A DNA stretch of 64,000 bases from contig JAZLIQ010000001.1 in NCBI GenBank assembly GCA_045617465.1, positions 1 through 64,000 on the forward strand, read 5' to 3'. Both the position numbers and the translations under genes were made by a program. The notes under the pieces are model-generated. The model ran no database searches, was not told the DNA's origin, and saw only the letters and a list, made by a program, of their open reading frames with translations. Origin of the DNA: Hennigella sp045617465 (GTDB taxonomy: Bacteria > Bacillota_I > Bacilli_A > Mycoplasmatales > Mycoplasmoidaceae). Within the stretch, counting starts at the first letter, position 1. Every line of letters begins with the position of its first letter. Shown here one piece after another: positions 1-11,493 of this stretch.

Positions 1-1
1 T

Positions 2-463
2 GTTGGTTTACCAAACGTTGGTAAATCAAGTTTAATTAACTTCTTAGCTAATAAGAAGTTAGCTATAATTGGTAACGCTCCAGCCGTAACAAAGAAACAA
101 GCTATCTTAAAGATAAGTGATAACTTATATCTTCAAGATAACCCAGGTATTTTCTTTAAGAAAATAGAAGAAGCTAGAGATGGTTATGTTCTAGCGTTAG
201 TTGACACAATTAAAAAGGAAGTTCTTCCTTTGGATGAAATTCTTGAATATTGTTACAACTATATGACAAACCACTACTACAAACAATTAGCAGCATATTA
301 TCATTTAGAATATGCTCTACCATATAATGCCTTCATTAAATGGTATGCTAACAAAAGACATTTTGTTATGAACAATTCTCAACCAGATATTGCTCGTGCG
401 CAAGATGCTCTATTTATAGATTTTGTTAACGGTAAGATCTGTAAGATAAACTATGAAAACTAA
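2..463 (+). CDS. rbgA: Ribosome biogenesis GTPase A, C-terminal part (5' end outside window)
   Basis: This is the 3' part of the YlqF/RbgA circularly permuted GTPase that promotes late 50S subunit assembly. The visible reading frame opens with the P-loop GLPNVGKSS, followed by the switch-like stretch with DNPGIFF, and then the helical C-terminal domain that contacts 23S rRNA. The start codon lies upstream of the window. The gene overlaps rnhB by 11 nt, the same rbgA-rnhB pairing common in Firmicutes, so the two are probably co-transcribed and translationally coupled. Identification rests on the motif order and on the neighbour. Confidence 0.9.
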   Translation, partial: VGLPNVGKSSLINFLANKKLAIIGNAPAVTKKQAILKISDNLYLQDNPGIFFKKIEEARDGYVLALVDTIKKEVLPLDEILEYCYNYMTNHYYKQLAAYYHLEYALPYNAFIKWYANKRHFVMNNSQPDIARAQDALFIDFVNGKICKINYEN

Positions 464-1085
464 ACCAAAGGTAAATATGTTCATTTATGAACATAAATAC
501 CAAAAGTTAGGACACAAGCTTATAGCCGGTGTTGATGAAGTTGGACGAGGCTGTTGAGCTGGTCCAGTTGTTGCTTGCGCTTGTATTTTACCTGTAGGGT
601 ATGAAAATAGCGCAATAAAAGATTCTAAAGTTTTATCGATTAAAAAACGTGAGCAACTTGCTCAAGTTATTAAAGACAATTGCATAGCTTATGCTATTTC
701 CTATGTTGATGCACCTAGAATTGATATTATCAATATTAAGGAAGCAGCAAAAGAAGCAATGGTTAAAGCTTTAAGTAACCTAAAGGTTAAACCGACTTGT
801 ATATTAGTTGATGCAGAAGATATAAAGTTTGCTAAAGCAACTATTGTTCCGATAGTTAAAGGTGATGCAAAGTCAACATCGATAGCAGCAGCAAGTATTA
901 TTGCTAAAGTTTATCGGGACAAGATCTTAGATGATCTTGATAAACAATATCCGCAATATGGGTTTGCTAAAAATAAAGGTTATGGAACTATGGTTCATTT
1001 AAATGCCCTAAAGAAATATGGACCAGTTAAAACAATTCATCGTTTTAGTTACAAACCAATAAAACAAGTATTAAAAAACAGCTAA
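453..1085 (+). CDS. rnhB: Ribonuclease HII
   Basis: RNase HII removes ribonucleotides and RNA primers from RNA-DNA hybrids. The 210-residue product has the family signature GVDEVGRGCWAGPV near residue 30, in which the Asp and Glu are catalytic and the Trp is encoded by TGA. LVDAED and the KGDAKSTSIAAASIIAK block supply further active-site residues, followed by the typical YGTMVHLNALKKYG C-terminal region. The ATG at 453 lies inside rbgA, an 11-nt overlap. The stop codon lies in a hairpin shared with the convergent gene at 1082-1570. Confidence 0.95.
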
Positions 1086-1098
1086 TCAGCTGTTTTTT
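1073..1098. terminator. Bidirectional intrinsic terminator, rnhB / small membrane protein
   Basis: An 11-bp stem (aaaaaacagct / agctgtttttt) with a 4-nt loop and flanking A and T runs works in both directions. It contains the stop codons of both convergent genes. Confidence 0.85.
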
Positions 1099-1570
1099 CT
1101 TTATTGCCATATTTCTTTCTGCTTAAGATTTCAGATTTTTCTTGACCAGTTATATAACCTAGTTTCTTATATCATTTAATAGTTGACTTAGGAAGCTTAA
1201 CTAAATTTTGTTTTAAAGCTTTTGTTTTAGCTTCTTTAAACTTAGCTGTTTTTTGATATTCCATTTGAGTTCTATAGAACTTAACAATATCAAAATAACA
1301 ATACAAGAATGTGCAAACCATTGCTGCCACAGATAATAGCGATGCAATCACTATTAGAGCAATTTGATATGGTTGATCCGGATGAGCTTCAGGACTAAAC
1401 CCTGCTTCAGGGTCTCATGTTACGTTAGCAAAGTAAAACATTGCTGCACATCCTAAAAGGATGAGGATCATGATACCAAAAACACCTCAAAGTTTACGTT
1501 TATATCTTTTACGTCCTTTGATATCATAGTGAACAGTTACATCAAATTCTTTTTTCTTCTTCTTATCCAT
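1082..1570 (-). CDS. Small two-pass membrane protein, unknown function
   Basis: I do not recognise this 162-residue protein. It starts with a Lys-rich cytosolic stretch (MDKKKKKEF). A first hydrophobic segment with LWGVFGIMILILLGCAAMF lies around residues 27-47 and a second, IALIVIASLLSVAAMVCTFL, around residues 68-90. A basic tail of about 70 residues follows. Both ends are therefore predicted to be cytosolic. It is the last gene of the suf-proS run, starting 1 nt after the proS stop codon, and converges on rnhB with a 4-nt overlap. No catalytic motif is visible. Confidence 0.75.
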
Positions 1571-1571
1571 A

Positions 1572-2996
1572 TTAATATGCCCGTGCAAAATAGATTAAGT
1601 GTGTAGCAGGCTTGCCTGTAAAGAAGCAAGTCTTGCCACTTACCTTGTCAGACTTAATACATCTTGCTGTTGCTCCTGTTAATTCTTTTATTTTCTTTTC
1701 GTTTTCGATGGTATCATCGAAATAAGCTAAAGCAATCATCTTGTTATTAAGTAGTTGTTTGAATTCTTCCATGTTGTTAACTTCTTTAATAGAAGAGTCT
1801 AAACGTTGCTTTGCTTTCTTTCATAGTTCACGATCAAAGTCTTTTTTGAAAGTGCTAACAAACTTTTTCATTTCAGCAAAAGCTAATATTTGCTTTTGTT
1901 CTTTATCACGCATAACCATTGTGACTTGGTTGTTAGCTAATTCTTGGCCACCAACTAGGATACATAATGGTACACCTTGAGTTTGATATTTATTGATTCT
2001 AAAGCCCATTCCTTTAGGACTATCATCCAAGATGATACGATATGATTTTTTGCCTAAAGTTTTTTCTATCTTACGTGCATAATCTATTAATTGTGCGTTA
2101 GATGGATCAACAACAATGATAGCAATTTGCGTAGGTGCTACCTTAAAAGGTAGTACTAGTCCATTGTCATCACTGTGTGTCATGATTAGACCGCCTATAA
2201 TACGCGTAGAGATACCTGCTGAAGTTTGATGGATGTGATCAAAGTTGTTGTCTCTTGTTTGGTACTTAACGTCATAAGCCTTAGCAAAGCTTTGGCCTAA
2301 ATAGTGGCTAGTTGCGCATTGGAGCGCTTGTCCGTCTTGCATCATTGCTTCTAACGTAAAAGTATTTTCTGCGCCTGCAAATCGCTCATTTACAGTTTTC
2401 TCGCATTGACCTTCTAACACAGGGATATGTAAGAAATTTTGTACAAAGTTACGATAAACCTTTAAGGTTTTAAGGGTTTGAGTCATAGCTTCTTGTTTAG
2501 AATCATGGGCAGTATGAAGTTCTTGTCAGTGGAATTCAGTATTTCTTAGAAAAGGTCTAGTATTCTTCTCTACACGACATACTGAACATCATTGGTTGTA
2601 TAAAAGAGGTAGATCATTAAATGATCTAATTTGACTTCTAAAGACTTGGCAGAAAGTAATTTCACTTGTTGGACGAATAACTAGAGGTTCAGCAAGTTCA
2701 TCTTTACGGTTTGTTGAAACCGTAAATAGTTCAGGTCCAAAACCTTCAATATGTTCTTTTTCCTTAAGGAAATCTGCTTGTTTAATTAATAAAGGAAGTT
2801 GGATGTTTTGTACACCCATCTTAGCAAATTGCTTGTCAATTTCTTTTCTAATGATTTCTCAAATTGCTCAACCATTAGGTAAAAAGAACATAGTTCCTTT
2901 TACAGGACCATATTCTACTAACTTAGCTTCTTTAATGACTGATGTATATCAGTCAGCAAAGTTTTGACTTCTTGCAATTATCTTATTATTTTTCAT
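1572..2996 (-). CDS. proS: Prolyl-tRNA synthetase (archaeal/eukaryotic-type)
   Basis: ProRS charges tRNA-Pro. The 474-residue product lacks the large insertion domain of E. coli-type ProRS. It has class II motifs: the VIRPTSE block of motif 2 and ISTRIIGGLIMTHSDDNGL of motif 3. It ends in a C-terminal tyrosine (YFARAY), a hallmark of the archaeal/eukaryotic-like ProRS used by Mollicutes. Several TGA-encoded tryptophans lie inside it. It follows sufB after 21 nt on the same strand and probably belongs to the same transcript. Confidence 0.93.
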
Positions 2997-3017
2997 AAGT
3001 AATATTATTAATTATAT

Positions 3018-4388
3018 TTATTTAAAATCTTCATTTAGTAATCTATTTAGTTCTACAGCATATTCCATAGGAAGTTGTTCTGTAAACGGTTCAAGAAAAC
3101 CTAAGGATAAGATGTTCTTAGCTTGTTTATCACTTAAACCTTTAGTGTTTAAGTAATACATCTTTTCCTTATCTAGTTGTGTTACCTTAGCTTCATGTTT
3201 AATGAAGCTAGTCTTATTCTCAATGATTTCTAATGGAATAGTTTTAGATACAGATTTATTATCTAATAATAAAGTATCACAAACGACTTCCGCATGGCAG
3301 TGGTGCGCTGGCTTAAGAATCTTAACTTCACCACGATAGTCAGCTCTTCCTCCATCATGCGCGATTGATTTAGCTAATATACTACTACGTGTGTAAGGAG
3401 CCAAGTGAATCATTTTTGCTCCTGCATCATGGATAACACCATGATGAGCTAAAGCAATAGAGATACATTTGCCTTTGGCATGTTTACCTGCTAGGATAGT
3501 GGCAGGATATTTCATATTTAGTTTAGAACCGATGTTACCATCGACTCATTCCATAATGGCATTTTCTTGGCAGATTGCTCTTTTAGTTACTAAGTTCAAA
3601 ACATTATCTGATCAGTTTTGAATTGTTGTGTAACGACATACTGCGCCTTTATTTATAAAGACTTCAACAACGGCAGCATGTAAGTTGTTCTTATCATAGA
3701 TAGGAGCAGTACATCCTTCTATATATGATAAAGAAGCTTTGTCTTCGACAATAATTAGGGTTCTTTCAAATTGACCCATTTGTCTAGTGTTAATTCTAAA
3801 GTAAGCTTGTAGTGGTTTTTCTAGCTTTACACCCTTTGGGATGTAAATAAAACTACCACCAGATCAAACTGCTGTATTTAGGGCAGCATACTTGTTGTCA
3901 CTTGCTGGAACTAATTTGCCAAAGTATTGTTTTACAATATTTGGACAAATTTGTAAAGCTTTTTCAATGTTGCAGAAAATGACTTTTTGTTTTTTAAGCT
4001 CAGCTTGAATTTTGTTGTAAACAACTTCTGAGTCGTATTGGTTGTTTACACCAGATAAGAATTTAGCTTCAGCATCTGTTACTTTTAATTTTTTAAAAGT
4101 ATCTTTAATCTTTTGCGGAACATCAGCTCAATCATTAGTCATCTTTGCTGCGTTAGATACATAATATGTATACTCATCAAAATCAATATGACTTAGATCT
4201 GGGCCTCATTTAGGATTATTTAATTTCTTAAATAACTTAAAAGCGTCTAAACGCTTTTGCAGCATTCAGGCTGGTTCTTTTTTAGATTTACTTATTGCTC
4301 TAATGACTTGTTCATTAAGGCCTTTTTTAAAGGCAAACTTATTTTTGATGGTGTCATGAAAGCCATATTTGTATTGTTTACTTTTCAT
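3018..4388 (-). CDS. sufB: Fe-S cluster assembly scaffold SufB
   Basis: SufB is the scaffold subunit on which Fe-S clusters are built in the SufBCD complex. The 456-residue product carries the family core: TAVWSGGSFIYIPKG, then VEDKASLSYIEGCTAP, the beta-helix, and the SufB/SufD C-terminal motif YYLNTKGLSDKQA. A Cys in the VVCDTLLLDNKS segment, about residue 370, matches the conserved cluster-building cysteine of SufB. It overlaps sufU by 11 nt and is the last suf gene of the sufCDSUB order, which is the Bacillus order. Confidence 0.95.
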
Positions 4389-4812
4389 AACTATCGATTG
4401 CCTTTTGAATGGCTTGGATACCAGTCATTGCACATTTAACTCTGTTAGCCTGTTTGTTTACATTCTTGTAAACTATAAGTTTGCCAAGAAGTTTTTTGTC
4501 AAACTTTTTACCCAAGATCATTCCTAAATAATTTTCAATTATTTTCTTTGCTTGGTTAACTGGTTTGTTTAAGATTTCTTCTACCAATAAATCTGTAGAG
4601 CTTGTGCATATGGCACAACCTATACCAGAGAATTTAGCATCTTTAACTTTGCCTTTTTCAATTAAAACATAGCCATCAATGTTATCAATACATGATGGAC
4701 TATCATTATGGCCATAAAGGTATTTACCTTTTGGTTTACTTTCTACCTTGTTAGCAGGAGATTCATAATGGTCAATAATTAATTCTTTAGCTAATTCATT
4801 ACTAATTTCCAT
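4378..4812 (-). CDS. sufU: Sulfur-transfer / Fe-S assembly protein SufU
   Basis: SufU is a zinc-bound sulfur acceptor that takes persulfide sulfur from SufS. The 144-residue product has the expected ligands: an Asp-Ser-Pro-Ser-Cys motif near residue 40, the GIGCAICTSS motif near residue 65, and a C-terminal Cys in RVKCAM. It starts 8 nt after the sufS stop codon and overlaps sufB by 11 nt. Gram-positive SUF systems use SufU rather than SufE, and the length fits. Confidence 0.94.
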   Translation of the reverse strand: MEISNELAKELIIDHYESPANKVESKPKGKYLYGHNDSPSCIDNIDGYVLIEKGKVKDAKFSGIGCAICTSSTDLLVEEILNKPVNQAKKIIENYLGMILGKKFDKKLLGKLIVYKNVNKQANRVKCAMTGIQAIQKAIDSYEK

Positions 4813-4820
4813 AACTTCTC

Positions 4821-6023
4821 CTACAAGATAATTTCGTCACCTTTCTTAAATTTTTTAAGAATCTTGACGAACTTATCAATTTCTTCTTTAGTGTTATAGA
4901 AGTATAAACTCAATCTGATTGCAGCTTGAGTGTTAATGATGTGGTGTGCTAATTTAGCACAACTTAATCCAGCACGGCAAATAACACCTTTAGTTCCAAG
5001 CCAACTTGCTAGATCTTGAGCATGAACTTTATTAATGTTAAAGTATATGATTGGTTCAGGTTCATTCTTATTGTAAACAACAATATTCTTGATACCAGCT
5101 AATTTCTTAACAAAGTATTTCTTAAGTTCGTGTTGGTAAGCAGAGATCTTATCAAAACCAACTTTGTTTAGATAATCAATTGCTGCTTCTCAACCAAAGA
5201 TTTGTGCAAGTGGCATTGTACCACCTTCAAACTTTTCAACATTGTTATTTAAAACATAACTTGTTTTATCAATAGTTTGATTCATACCCCCGCCATACTT
5301 TAATGGTTGAAGTAATGTTAATCATTTATCTGCCATGTAAACTATGCCTAGGCCAGTAGGGCCTAATAGTTTATGGCAACTGCATGCAACAAAGTCAATA
5401 CCACAGTTAACATTAATTTTGTGGTGTGGTAGATATTGTGCTGCATCCATAACAATAATAATGTTTGGATTAATCTTTTTAACTTTTTTAGCTAAAGTTA
5501 TATAGTCAACATTATTTCCTAGGATGTTGCTACTTCCTGCAAAAGCAATAACTCTTGTTTTCTTTGTAATTGCTTTTAAGTATAAATTTGTTGTTGGTAC
5601 AACATCTTGTGGTAAATATTTAAGTTTAAAACAACCTTGCTTAGCTAATCTGATTCAAGGCAGTAAGTTAGAAGCATGTTCTAATTTTGAAATTAGAACT
5701 TCTTGGTCTTTTTTAATTAAACCGTTTGCTAAACCATAAGCAATTAAGTTTAGTCCTTCTGTTGCTCCAGAAGTGAAAACAATGTTACTTGCTTTAGCAT
5801 TAAACAGCTTTGCTGTTTTTGCTCTAATTGCTTGCACCTTGCTATTAGTTTTAAAAGTTATAGCAGAGTCACTATTATGAGTATTCGTTCCATAATTAAT
5901 GTAATAATTGCTTTCAGCATTTATTACAGATTGCGGTTTTAAACTAGTGGCAGCTGAATCAAAATAAATTAACTTTGGATGTTTTGCAATTCATGGAAAG
6001 TCTTTTCTAATTTTACTATTCAT
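4821..6023 (-). CDS. sufS: Cysteine desulfurase SufS
   Basis: This PLP enzyme takes sulfur from cysteine for Fe-S cluster assembly. The 400-residue product has IYFDSAATSLKP at the N-terminus and FTSGATEGLNLIA for phosphate binding. The Lys in ACSCHKLLGPTG is the PLP Schiff-base lysine. The catalytic Cys lies in ICRAGLSCAK. The start at 6023 has a strong Shine-Dalgarno (ggaggt) and overlaps the sufD stop by 8 nt. Confidence 0.95.
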
Positions 6024-6624
6024 AACTACCTCCTATTAATGTTTTGATATCTTTATTGATATTTATTTTGTATTCAGTTAAATAAGGATCTAAATCTTTA
6101 ATAAAGCTATCAATTAAAAATTGATAAGCTTGTAAACTGCTTAAACCTTTTGTGTTTAAATAGAAAATAATTTCAGGATCTACTTGTCCAATATTTACTG
6201 TATGTTTAGCAGTAATATCATCAATATTAATGTCTAAGCATGGTAATGCTTGGATTGATGATTCATTGTCAAAAATTAATCCATCAATTACTTGATTAAT
6301 TGTGTTTTTGCGTGTTTTAAATTCACATCTTGATACACAATTAATCTTGATGTTTGCTTTGTTATTTGCTAGCGATTTAACATAAATGTTACTTGTAGAA
6401 TTATTTCCTTTATGGTTGAAATAAATATTGAATGTTTTTGTCGTTTTGCTAGCTAAAATCAAGCAATAAAGATTAACTTCATTGTTATTTGCTAGAGTTA
6501 AATTGATGTCTTTTTTAACACCTTGATTGTCATTAGAAACAAGATAAAGGTTAACCTTTTGGTTATCCTTTAAGTTGATAGCTTGACTATCATTAAACTT
6601 TGTTAAAAAGATATTAGAAAACAT
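6016..6624 (-). CDS. sufD: Shortened SufD-like Fe-S assembly subunit
   Basis: SufD pairs with SufB and SufC in the scaffold complex. This copy is only 202 residues, less than half the usual length of 400-450. It keeps the beta-helix part and the C-terminal signature IGQVDPEIIFYLNTKGLSSLQA, which closely resembles the end of SufB, including the TAKHTVNIGQVD stretch. The N-terminal SufD domain is missing. Its start lies 11 nt inside sufC and its stop 8 nt inside sufS, so the frame is tightly embedded and looks intact rather than decayed. The call is by position and C-terminal motif. Confidence 0.85.
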   Translation of the reverse strand: MFSNIFLTKFNDSQAINLKDNQKVNLYLVSNDNQGVKKDINLTLANNNEVNLYCLILASKTTKTFNIYFNHKGNNSTSNIYVKSLANNKANIKINCVSRCEFKTRKNTINQVIDGLIFDNESSIQALPCLDINIDDITAKHTVNIGQVDPEIIFYLNTKGLSSLQAYQFLIDSFIKDLDPYLTEYKININKDIKTLIGGSYE

Positions 6625-7399
6625 TCTTCAAAGTATCCATTTCTTGCTTCTTTGCAGGAGCTTTGATATATTTGCTAAAGCCTTTATCTAAAGCGGCAAA
6701 TAATTTTGTTCCTGAACCTGAATCAACAATTTTGTGGTTAGCAATTGTAATATATTTAGTAGGTTTAATTTGTTTTAAAAGTTGTTGTTGGTGAGAAATT
6801 AAGATAATAATCTTATCTTTCTTAATTTTGTTAATTTCACGAGCAATAATTTTTAAACTATCAACGTCACAACCTGAGTCAACTTCATCTAGTAGTAAGA
6901 CATTATTGTTCATCAAAAACATTTGAACAAGTTCATTTTTCTTCTTTTGGCCACCAGAGAAATTAACATTGTTATTTCTCTTTAATAAATTTAAGTCCAT
7001 GTTTAGTTCATTAAATTTGGGCGTAACTAAACCATGGAGTGAAATTGGATCTATTTTTTTATCACTGTGTGTGTTAGCAATGATCTTATAAAGATCAACA
7101 AGCTTAACACCTTCTAGTTCCATTGGGTTTTGTGCTAAATAGAAAAAACCTAACTTAGCAATCTCGTCAGTTGCTAATTTTGTGATTGCTTTGTTATTAA
7201 ATGTAATATTACCTTTAGTAACTTTAAATGCATAATGGTGCATGATAGTTTTTAAAAAACTACTTTTACCTGCACCATTAGGTCCAATAATAGCAACAAT
7301 ATCACCAGTTTTAGCCTTCAAGTTGATATTTGATAATAATGAATGGCCTTCAACAGCGATGCTAAGACCGCTTATATTTAATAAGTTATTTTTTTTCAT
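6614..7399 (-). CDS. sufC: Fe-S assembly ATPase SufC
   Basis: SufC is the ABC-type ATPase of the SufBCD scaffold. The 261-residue product has Walker A GPNGAGKSS at residues 39-47, a Q-loop (FYLAQNP), the signature NFSGGQKKKNELVQM, Walker B VLLLDEVDSGCD and the H-loop ISHQQQ. The signature with GGQKKKNE is characteristic of SufC. It is the promoter-proximal gene of the operon. A TATAAT box lies at 7418-7423 on this strand, so the leader is short. Confidence 0.96.
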   Translation of the reverse strand: MKKNNLLNISGLSIAVEGHSLLSNINLKAKTGDIVAIIGPNGAGKSSFLKTIMHHYAFKVTKGNITFNNKAITKLATDEIAKLGFFYLAQNPMELEGVKLVDLYKIIANTHSDKKIDPISLHGLVTPKFNELNMDLNLLKRNNNVNFSGGQKKKNELVQMFLMNNNVLLLDEVDSGCDVDSLKIIAREINKIKKDKIIILISHQQQLLKQIKPTKYITIANHKIVDSGSGTKLFAALDKGFSKYIKAPAKKQEMDTLKNVF

Positions 7400-7413
7400 A
7401 CTTTTAGCGTTAA

Positions 7414-7425
7414 TATAATTATAAT
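7414..7425. promoter_or_regulatory. Overlapping divergent -10 boxes, suf operon and large lipoprotein
   Basis: TATAAT is present on the minus strand at 7418-7423, 18 nt before sufC. It also occurs on the plus strand at 7414-7419 and 7420-7425, about 40 nt before the lipoprotein gene. The two promoters therefore overlap. Confidence 0.6.
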
Positions 7426-7464
7426 AATAAAATATATATTTATTAATAAAAGGATAAAGAGAAG

Positions 7465-10400
7465 ATGAAATTAAAGAATTTAATCATTTCTGCTAGCGTT
7501 GCTGCAGCCGGTTCTGGCTTACTAGCAACCGTTTTGACTAGCTGTGCGCAAGCACATATCGATGATGATCTTAAGATTGAATTAAATGATCAAGGTCTAT
7601 TCACTAACGATGTTGGTTTTGCTGCTGTTGTTAAAAATGCTTTAACAAGAAGCGACAGCTGATCAACATTCAAACAAGCTTTAGCTGATGAAATTGTTTT
7701 CAAATGATATGAAGACAGAGCTTCAGCTGATAAAGGCGATACAACTAAGAACGTTACATTTAGAACAAACTTAGATGAATGAAAATATGAAATTGACAAG
7801 GACTACAACTCAGTTGTAGATACTTGCAAATCTAAGTATGGTGCTAACTGACAATGATATTTACAAAACGAATATCTATCAGCTTATGGTGGCACAGAAG
7901 ATAATTACAAACATGCTAAATTAGTAGAAAAAGTTAAAAATGACTTTATTACTAATGCTTTTGCATATGACTATTTCGGTTATGTTAAAAATACTGTAGC
8001 TACAGACTATCCTCATATCCTTACTGATGTTACTTTAAGCCCAACTAGAAACGATTTAAATAATCCTGCAAACTGAACTAAGCTTGGTTTCTTTGCAAGA
8101 ACAAACCGTGCATATCCAGTAACTGATTTATCAGACTTAAATCAATTAGCTAAGTATCCTGATGGTGACTATGCTATTTTACAAGACTACGTTTTTAATA
8201 GATGATTCAGAACAGAAAAGCCATTCTTCTCTGCAGCAGCTTTATTTAAATACTCTTTGCCAAACCAAACAACAGATAAGAAATTAACAGATATTTATAG
8301 CAATAAATATGTAACTATTCCAGATGCTCCAAATGAAGCATTCCCATTCTTTGGTGGTGTTTCTGTTAGCCAAAATGGCTCAACAGGTGTTAAGGCTTGT
8401 TTTGAATGATACCAAGCATTATTGAATAATGAATTTAGTGCTAATGGTGCTTATACTGTTGAAGGTGTTAAACACTACAATGGTACAACATCTATTCCTA
8501 CAAACTATACAGAAGATAGTCAAACATTATTGCTTTGCTACGGCAAAGACATGATGGCTGGTGAATCTAACTCTTTATATGTTCCATATGCTATAGCTAC
8601 AGCTGATCTATATGAAGAAATGATTGAAGGTTGAACACGTGCTCAAATTCTTGCCAATGCCTACAACGTGGTTGCTCAAAGTGTAGTTAGTCAAAACATT
8701 TTGATTAATCCAACTGCTCCTGTTCGTCCTCAAGGGGAAGATGATTTTAGAATTCTTTCTAACTTCATGTACAAAGGTGAATATTCTGGTGCTGGAACAT
8801 CTGCTAGCCCATATGTTCTTGGTGTCCCACAAAAAGAAGGTTCATATTGAATTGATTCATTCATTGATTTGAACAACATTTATGGTGGATTAAAAGAAGA
8901 ACAAACTATAGGCACTGTTACAGCAGATGTATATACGTGTCCATTATTTAAGAATAATGCTGATTATTTATATTTCACAGGTGATAAATCTGCAACAACT
9001 AAAGAAGAAGTCACAGGTGTAAGATATGTAACTAACAGAATTCAAACTCTATTACATGCAACTACAACTGGTGCTCCTGCTGAACAACCATGAATGTTTG
9101 AATTAAACGAAGCAGGAATGCATGCTCAAACAATTGATGGTTACAACTTTGTTAATACTGCATCTGATCACGAAGAAGCATTAAAACAAGTTTTAATGTA
9201 CCGTTTAATGCAACAAAAACAAGATTATGATGGTGGAATGATCTCTGCTAGTGTATTGGGTAGTGATGGTGCATTAAAGACTTACTTTAATGACAACTTT
9301 GCTAACATTGTTCTTGAAATGGCATTGTCTGATGCTGAAGAAGTAAATATCTTTAGAAACATTGATACATACGAAGAAGAAACAACAACCGACACTGACA
9401 AGTTGTTCTTTGATGTTATTTGTTCAGAACAATCATTAGGGACAGCAAGTTTAATTGCTACTTACATTGACGCGACAGATGAATGCGATTTCCAAAAGAA
9501 ATGATTAGACACTATCGCTTCTGCTAATAACAGAATTTACCAATATCGTAAAACACAAATTGAAAATTCTCGTGGTGTTGTAGACAACAAGAGATACGAA
9601 AATGGTTTATTAGCACCTATTCCTACAACTGTTTATAACAATAATTTAGTTAGCCAATATCACACAACACGTGTATATCATCCAGTTATCAATATGCTTG
9701 GTGATGTAACATATTTAACATATAGTAATGCTGTTGATGCTGTTGCTGTAGCTGTATCAAATATGTTTGTAACAGAACCAACTGTTGATGGCACAAGCGG
9801 ATTTAGTTTAATGGTAGCTGACGCAAAGAAGGCTCAATCAAACCGTGCTTGATTTAAATCAACAATAGTTGATAAATTTATGTATCAATTCATGGGTACT
9901 GGCGGTTTAGCTAATGCTATTAAGATGGGTACATATGAATCATATTACACTGATAAAGCATTTGCTTCTAGCCAATACAAATGAGCAAACATTACTAGTG
10001 AATATGAAAATGCTAAAACAACCACATACAGAGCTCCTAAGATTTTAGCTAGCGACAACCTTGCTAACTACTTCACTTCTTCTACTGGCACAAATTTCTT
10101 TAACATAGTTAATTCAGGTTTTACAAACTGAATGGGAGAAAAAACTTTATTTGGTGGTGCTTATAGTGCTGAAGCATTAGACCAAGATTTATTTGAAGCA
10201 ACTGTTGCTTATTTAGCTGCTGATGACTTCAAAAACTTCTATACATCAATTAATAAACAAATTGGTGATGATGAAGCTGCTATGATTGGCTATGTTGTTA
10301 AGTATGATGAATATGAAGACCAAGATGCTACAAAATGAGTTTCACTATATGGTGCAAACCCTGCATTAAGTGCTAACTTATCAACTGCAGGTAATTCAGT

Positions 10401-11451
10401 GTTTGAATGAAATATCAATGTTGATAATATCTTTGATACTTTATTGTATCAAGGTGAGACAGAAGACGGTAGAGCTATTGGAAAAGTTCAAAATACAAAA
10501 GTTACATCTGACTTTTACAACAATGTAATTAGTAGAAATGTTGCGGGTGTACCTCACGTATTAGGTGGTTTCACTGGAATTCAAACTGCTGGTTCTAACC
10601 AACTTGATGCTGATAGTGGTTTAAAAGACGCAGTCTTTAGTAAATTAGGACAATGTATTGAAAATAATGTAGCCGCTCAAGGCGAAATACATGGTCAAAA
10701 CGACGGTGTCTTATTCCCATGAGCTGGTGCAACTAGCGATGGTGAGACGCCATATACATTTGAAGCAATCGCAGACCCAAGACCAACACCAGGTGAAACA
10801 ATTACACCTGAAAGCTTTACTGGTGCAAGCTTAACTGATGCATTAAAACTAGCTAAGAAGATTGCTGAATGTTCAACAATCGATGACCTTAAGACATTAG
10901 CTACTTCATTAGGTAATGCTATTGATGGTCATGATATCTTTGATGAAATTGGTTCAGGTGCTTACACTCCAAAAACTACCGATCCTAACCAAATAGTTAA
11001 CGAAGTTAAATATGTAATGTTAGATGAATTTGTTAGCAACGCTAGCACATACAAACCATACTTTACACGTTTGACAGATGCTCAAGTTCATGCAACAGAT
11101 GATAAAGGTGGCAACACTAAATATTGTTTCGATGCTGGTGACAGATATGGTTACAAGGTTATGTTCACACAATTAAACAAATCAGATATCATTGAAAAGA
11201 GACTTGCTCCAAAATGAACTGGAACAACTTGAGATTACAGCAAGATGCCAATTGCTTCAGAAGAATTCTGATTCTTATTAACTAAGTTAGCTGCTGATGC
11301 ATCTACTCAACAACTTGCAATCACTGAAGCTATTAAACAAGTTCATGGTGATAACAAGTTAACTGTATATGATGCTCAGCTTTACAACCAATTTGATTCA
11401 ACTTGAATTAAAGATTGAACAAAGAAACCAATTGGTGGAGAAGGTGCTTAA
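7465..11451 (+). CDS. Very large surface lipoprotein (1328 residues)
   Basis: The N-terminus is a lipoprotein signal: basic MKLKN, a hydrophobic Ala-rich stretch, and the lipobox LTSCAQ with Cys at about residue 27. The mature protein is predicted to sit on the outer face of the membrane. The frame is continuous for 1329 codons with many TGA tryptophans. Residues about 50-170 (SDSWSTFKQALADEI, then YLQNEYLSAYGGTEDNYKHA) remind me of PrsA/SurA-like chaperone N-terminal regions found in large mycoplasma lipoproteins such as P80. This is only an impression. No catalytic motif is visible. It is a single gene with its own promoter and an AAGGATAAAGAGAAG leader, and ends at a terminator shared with fusA. 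Confidence 0.85.
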
Positions 11452-11459
11452 TAGCAAAT

Positions 11460-11484
11460 AAAAAAGAGGCGGTGCCTCTTTTTC
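11460..11484. terminator. Bidirectional terminator, large lipoprotein / fusA
   Basis: The stem aaaagaggc / gcctctttt with flanking A and T runs serves both converging genes. Confidence 0.85.
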
Positions 11485-11493
11485 TTTTACCTA

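Noticed and set aside
6016..6624. sufD as a pseudogene fragment
   Set aside because: Start and stop overlap sufC and sufS by 11 and 8 nt, as expected of a functional operon gene, and there is no remnant of the missing part.
7465..11451. Eight or more separate short genes in the same frame
   Set aside because: The breaks are all TGA; no TAA or TAG was found where I read the frame. With UGA as Trp they form one 1328-residue lipoprotein.
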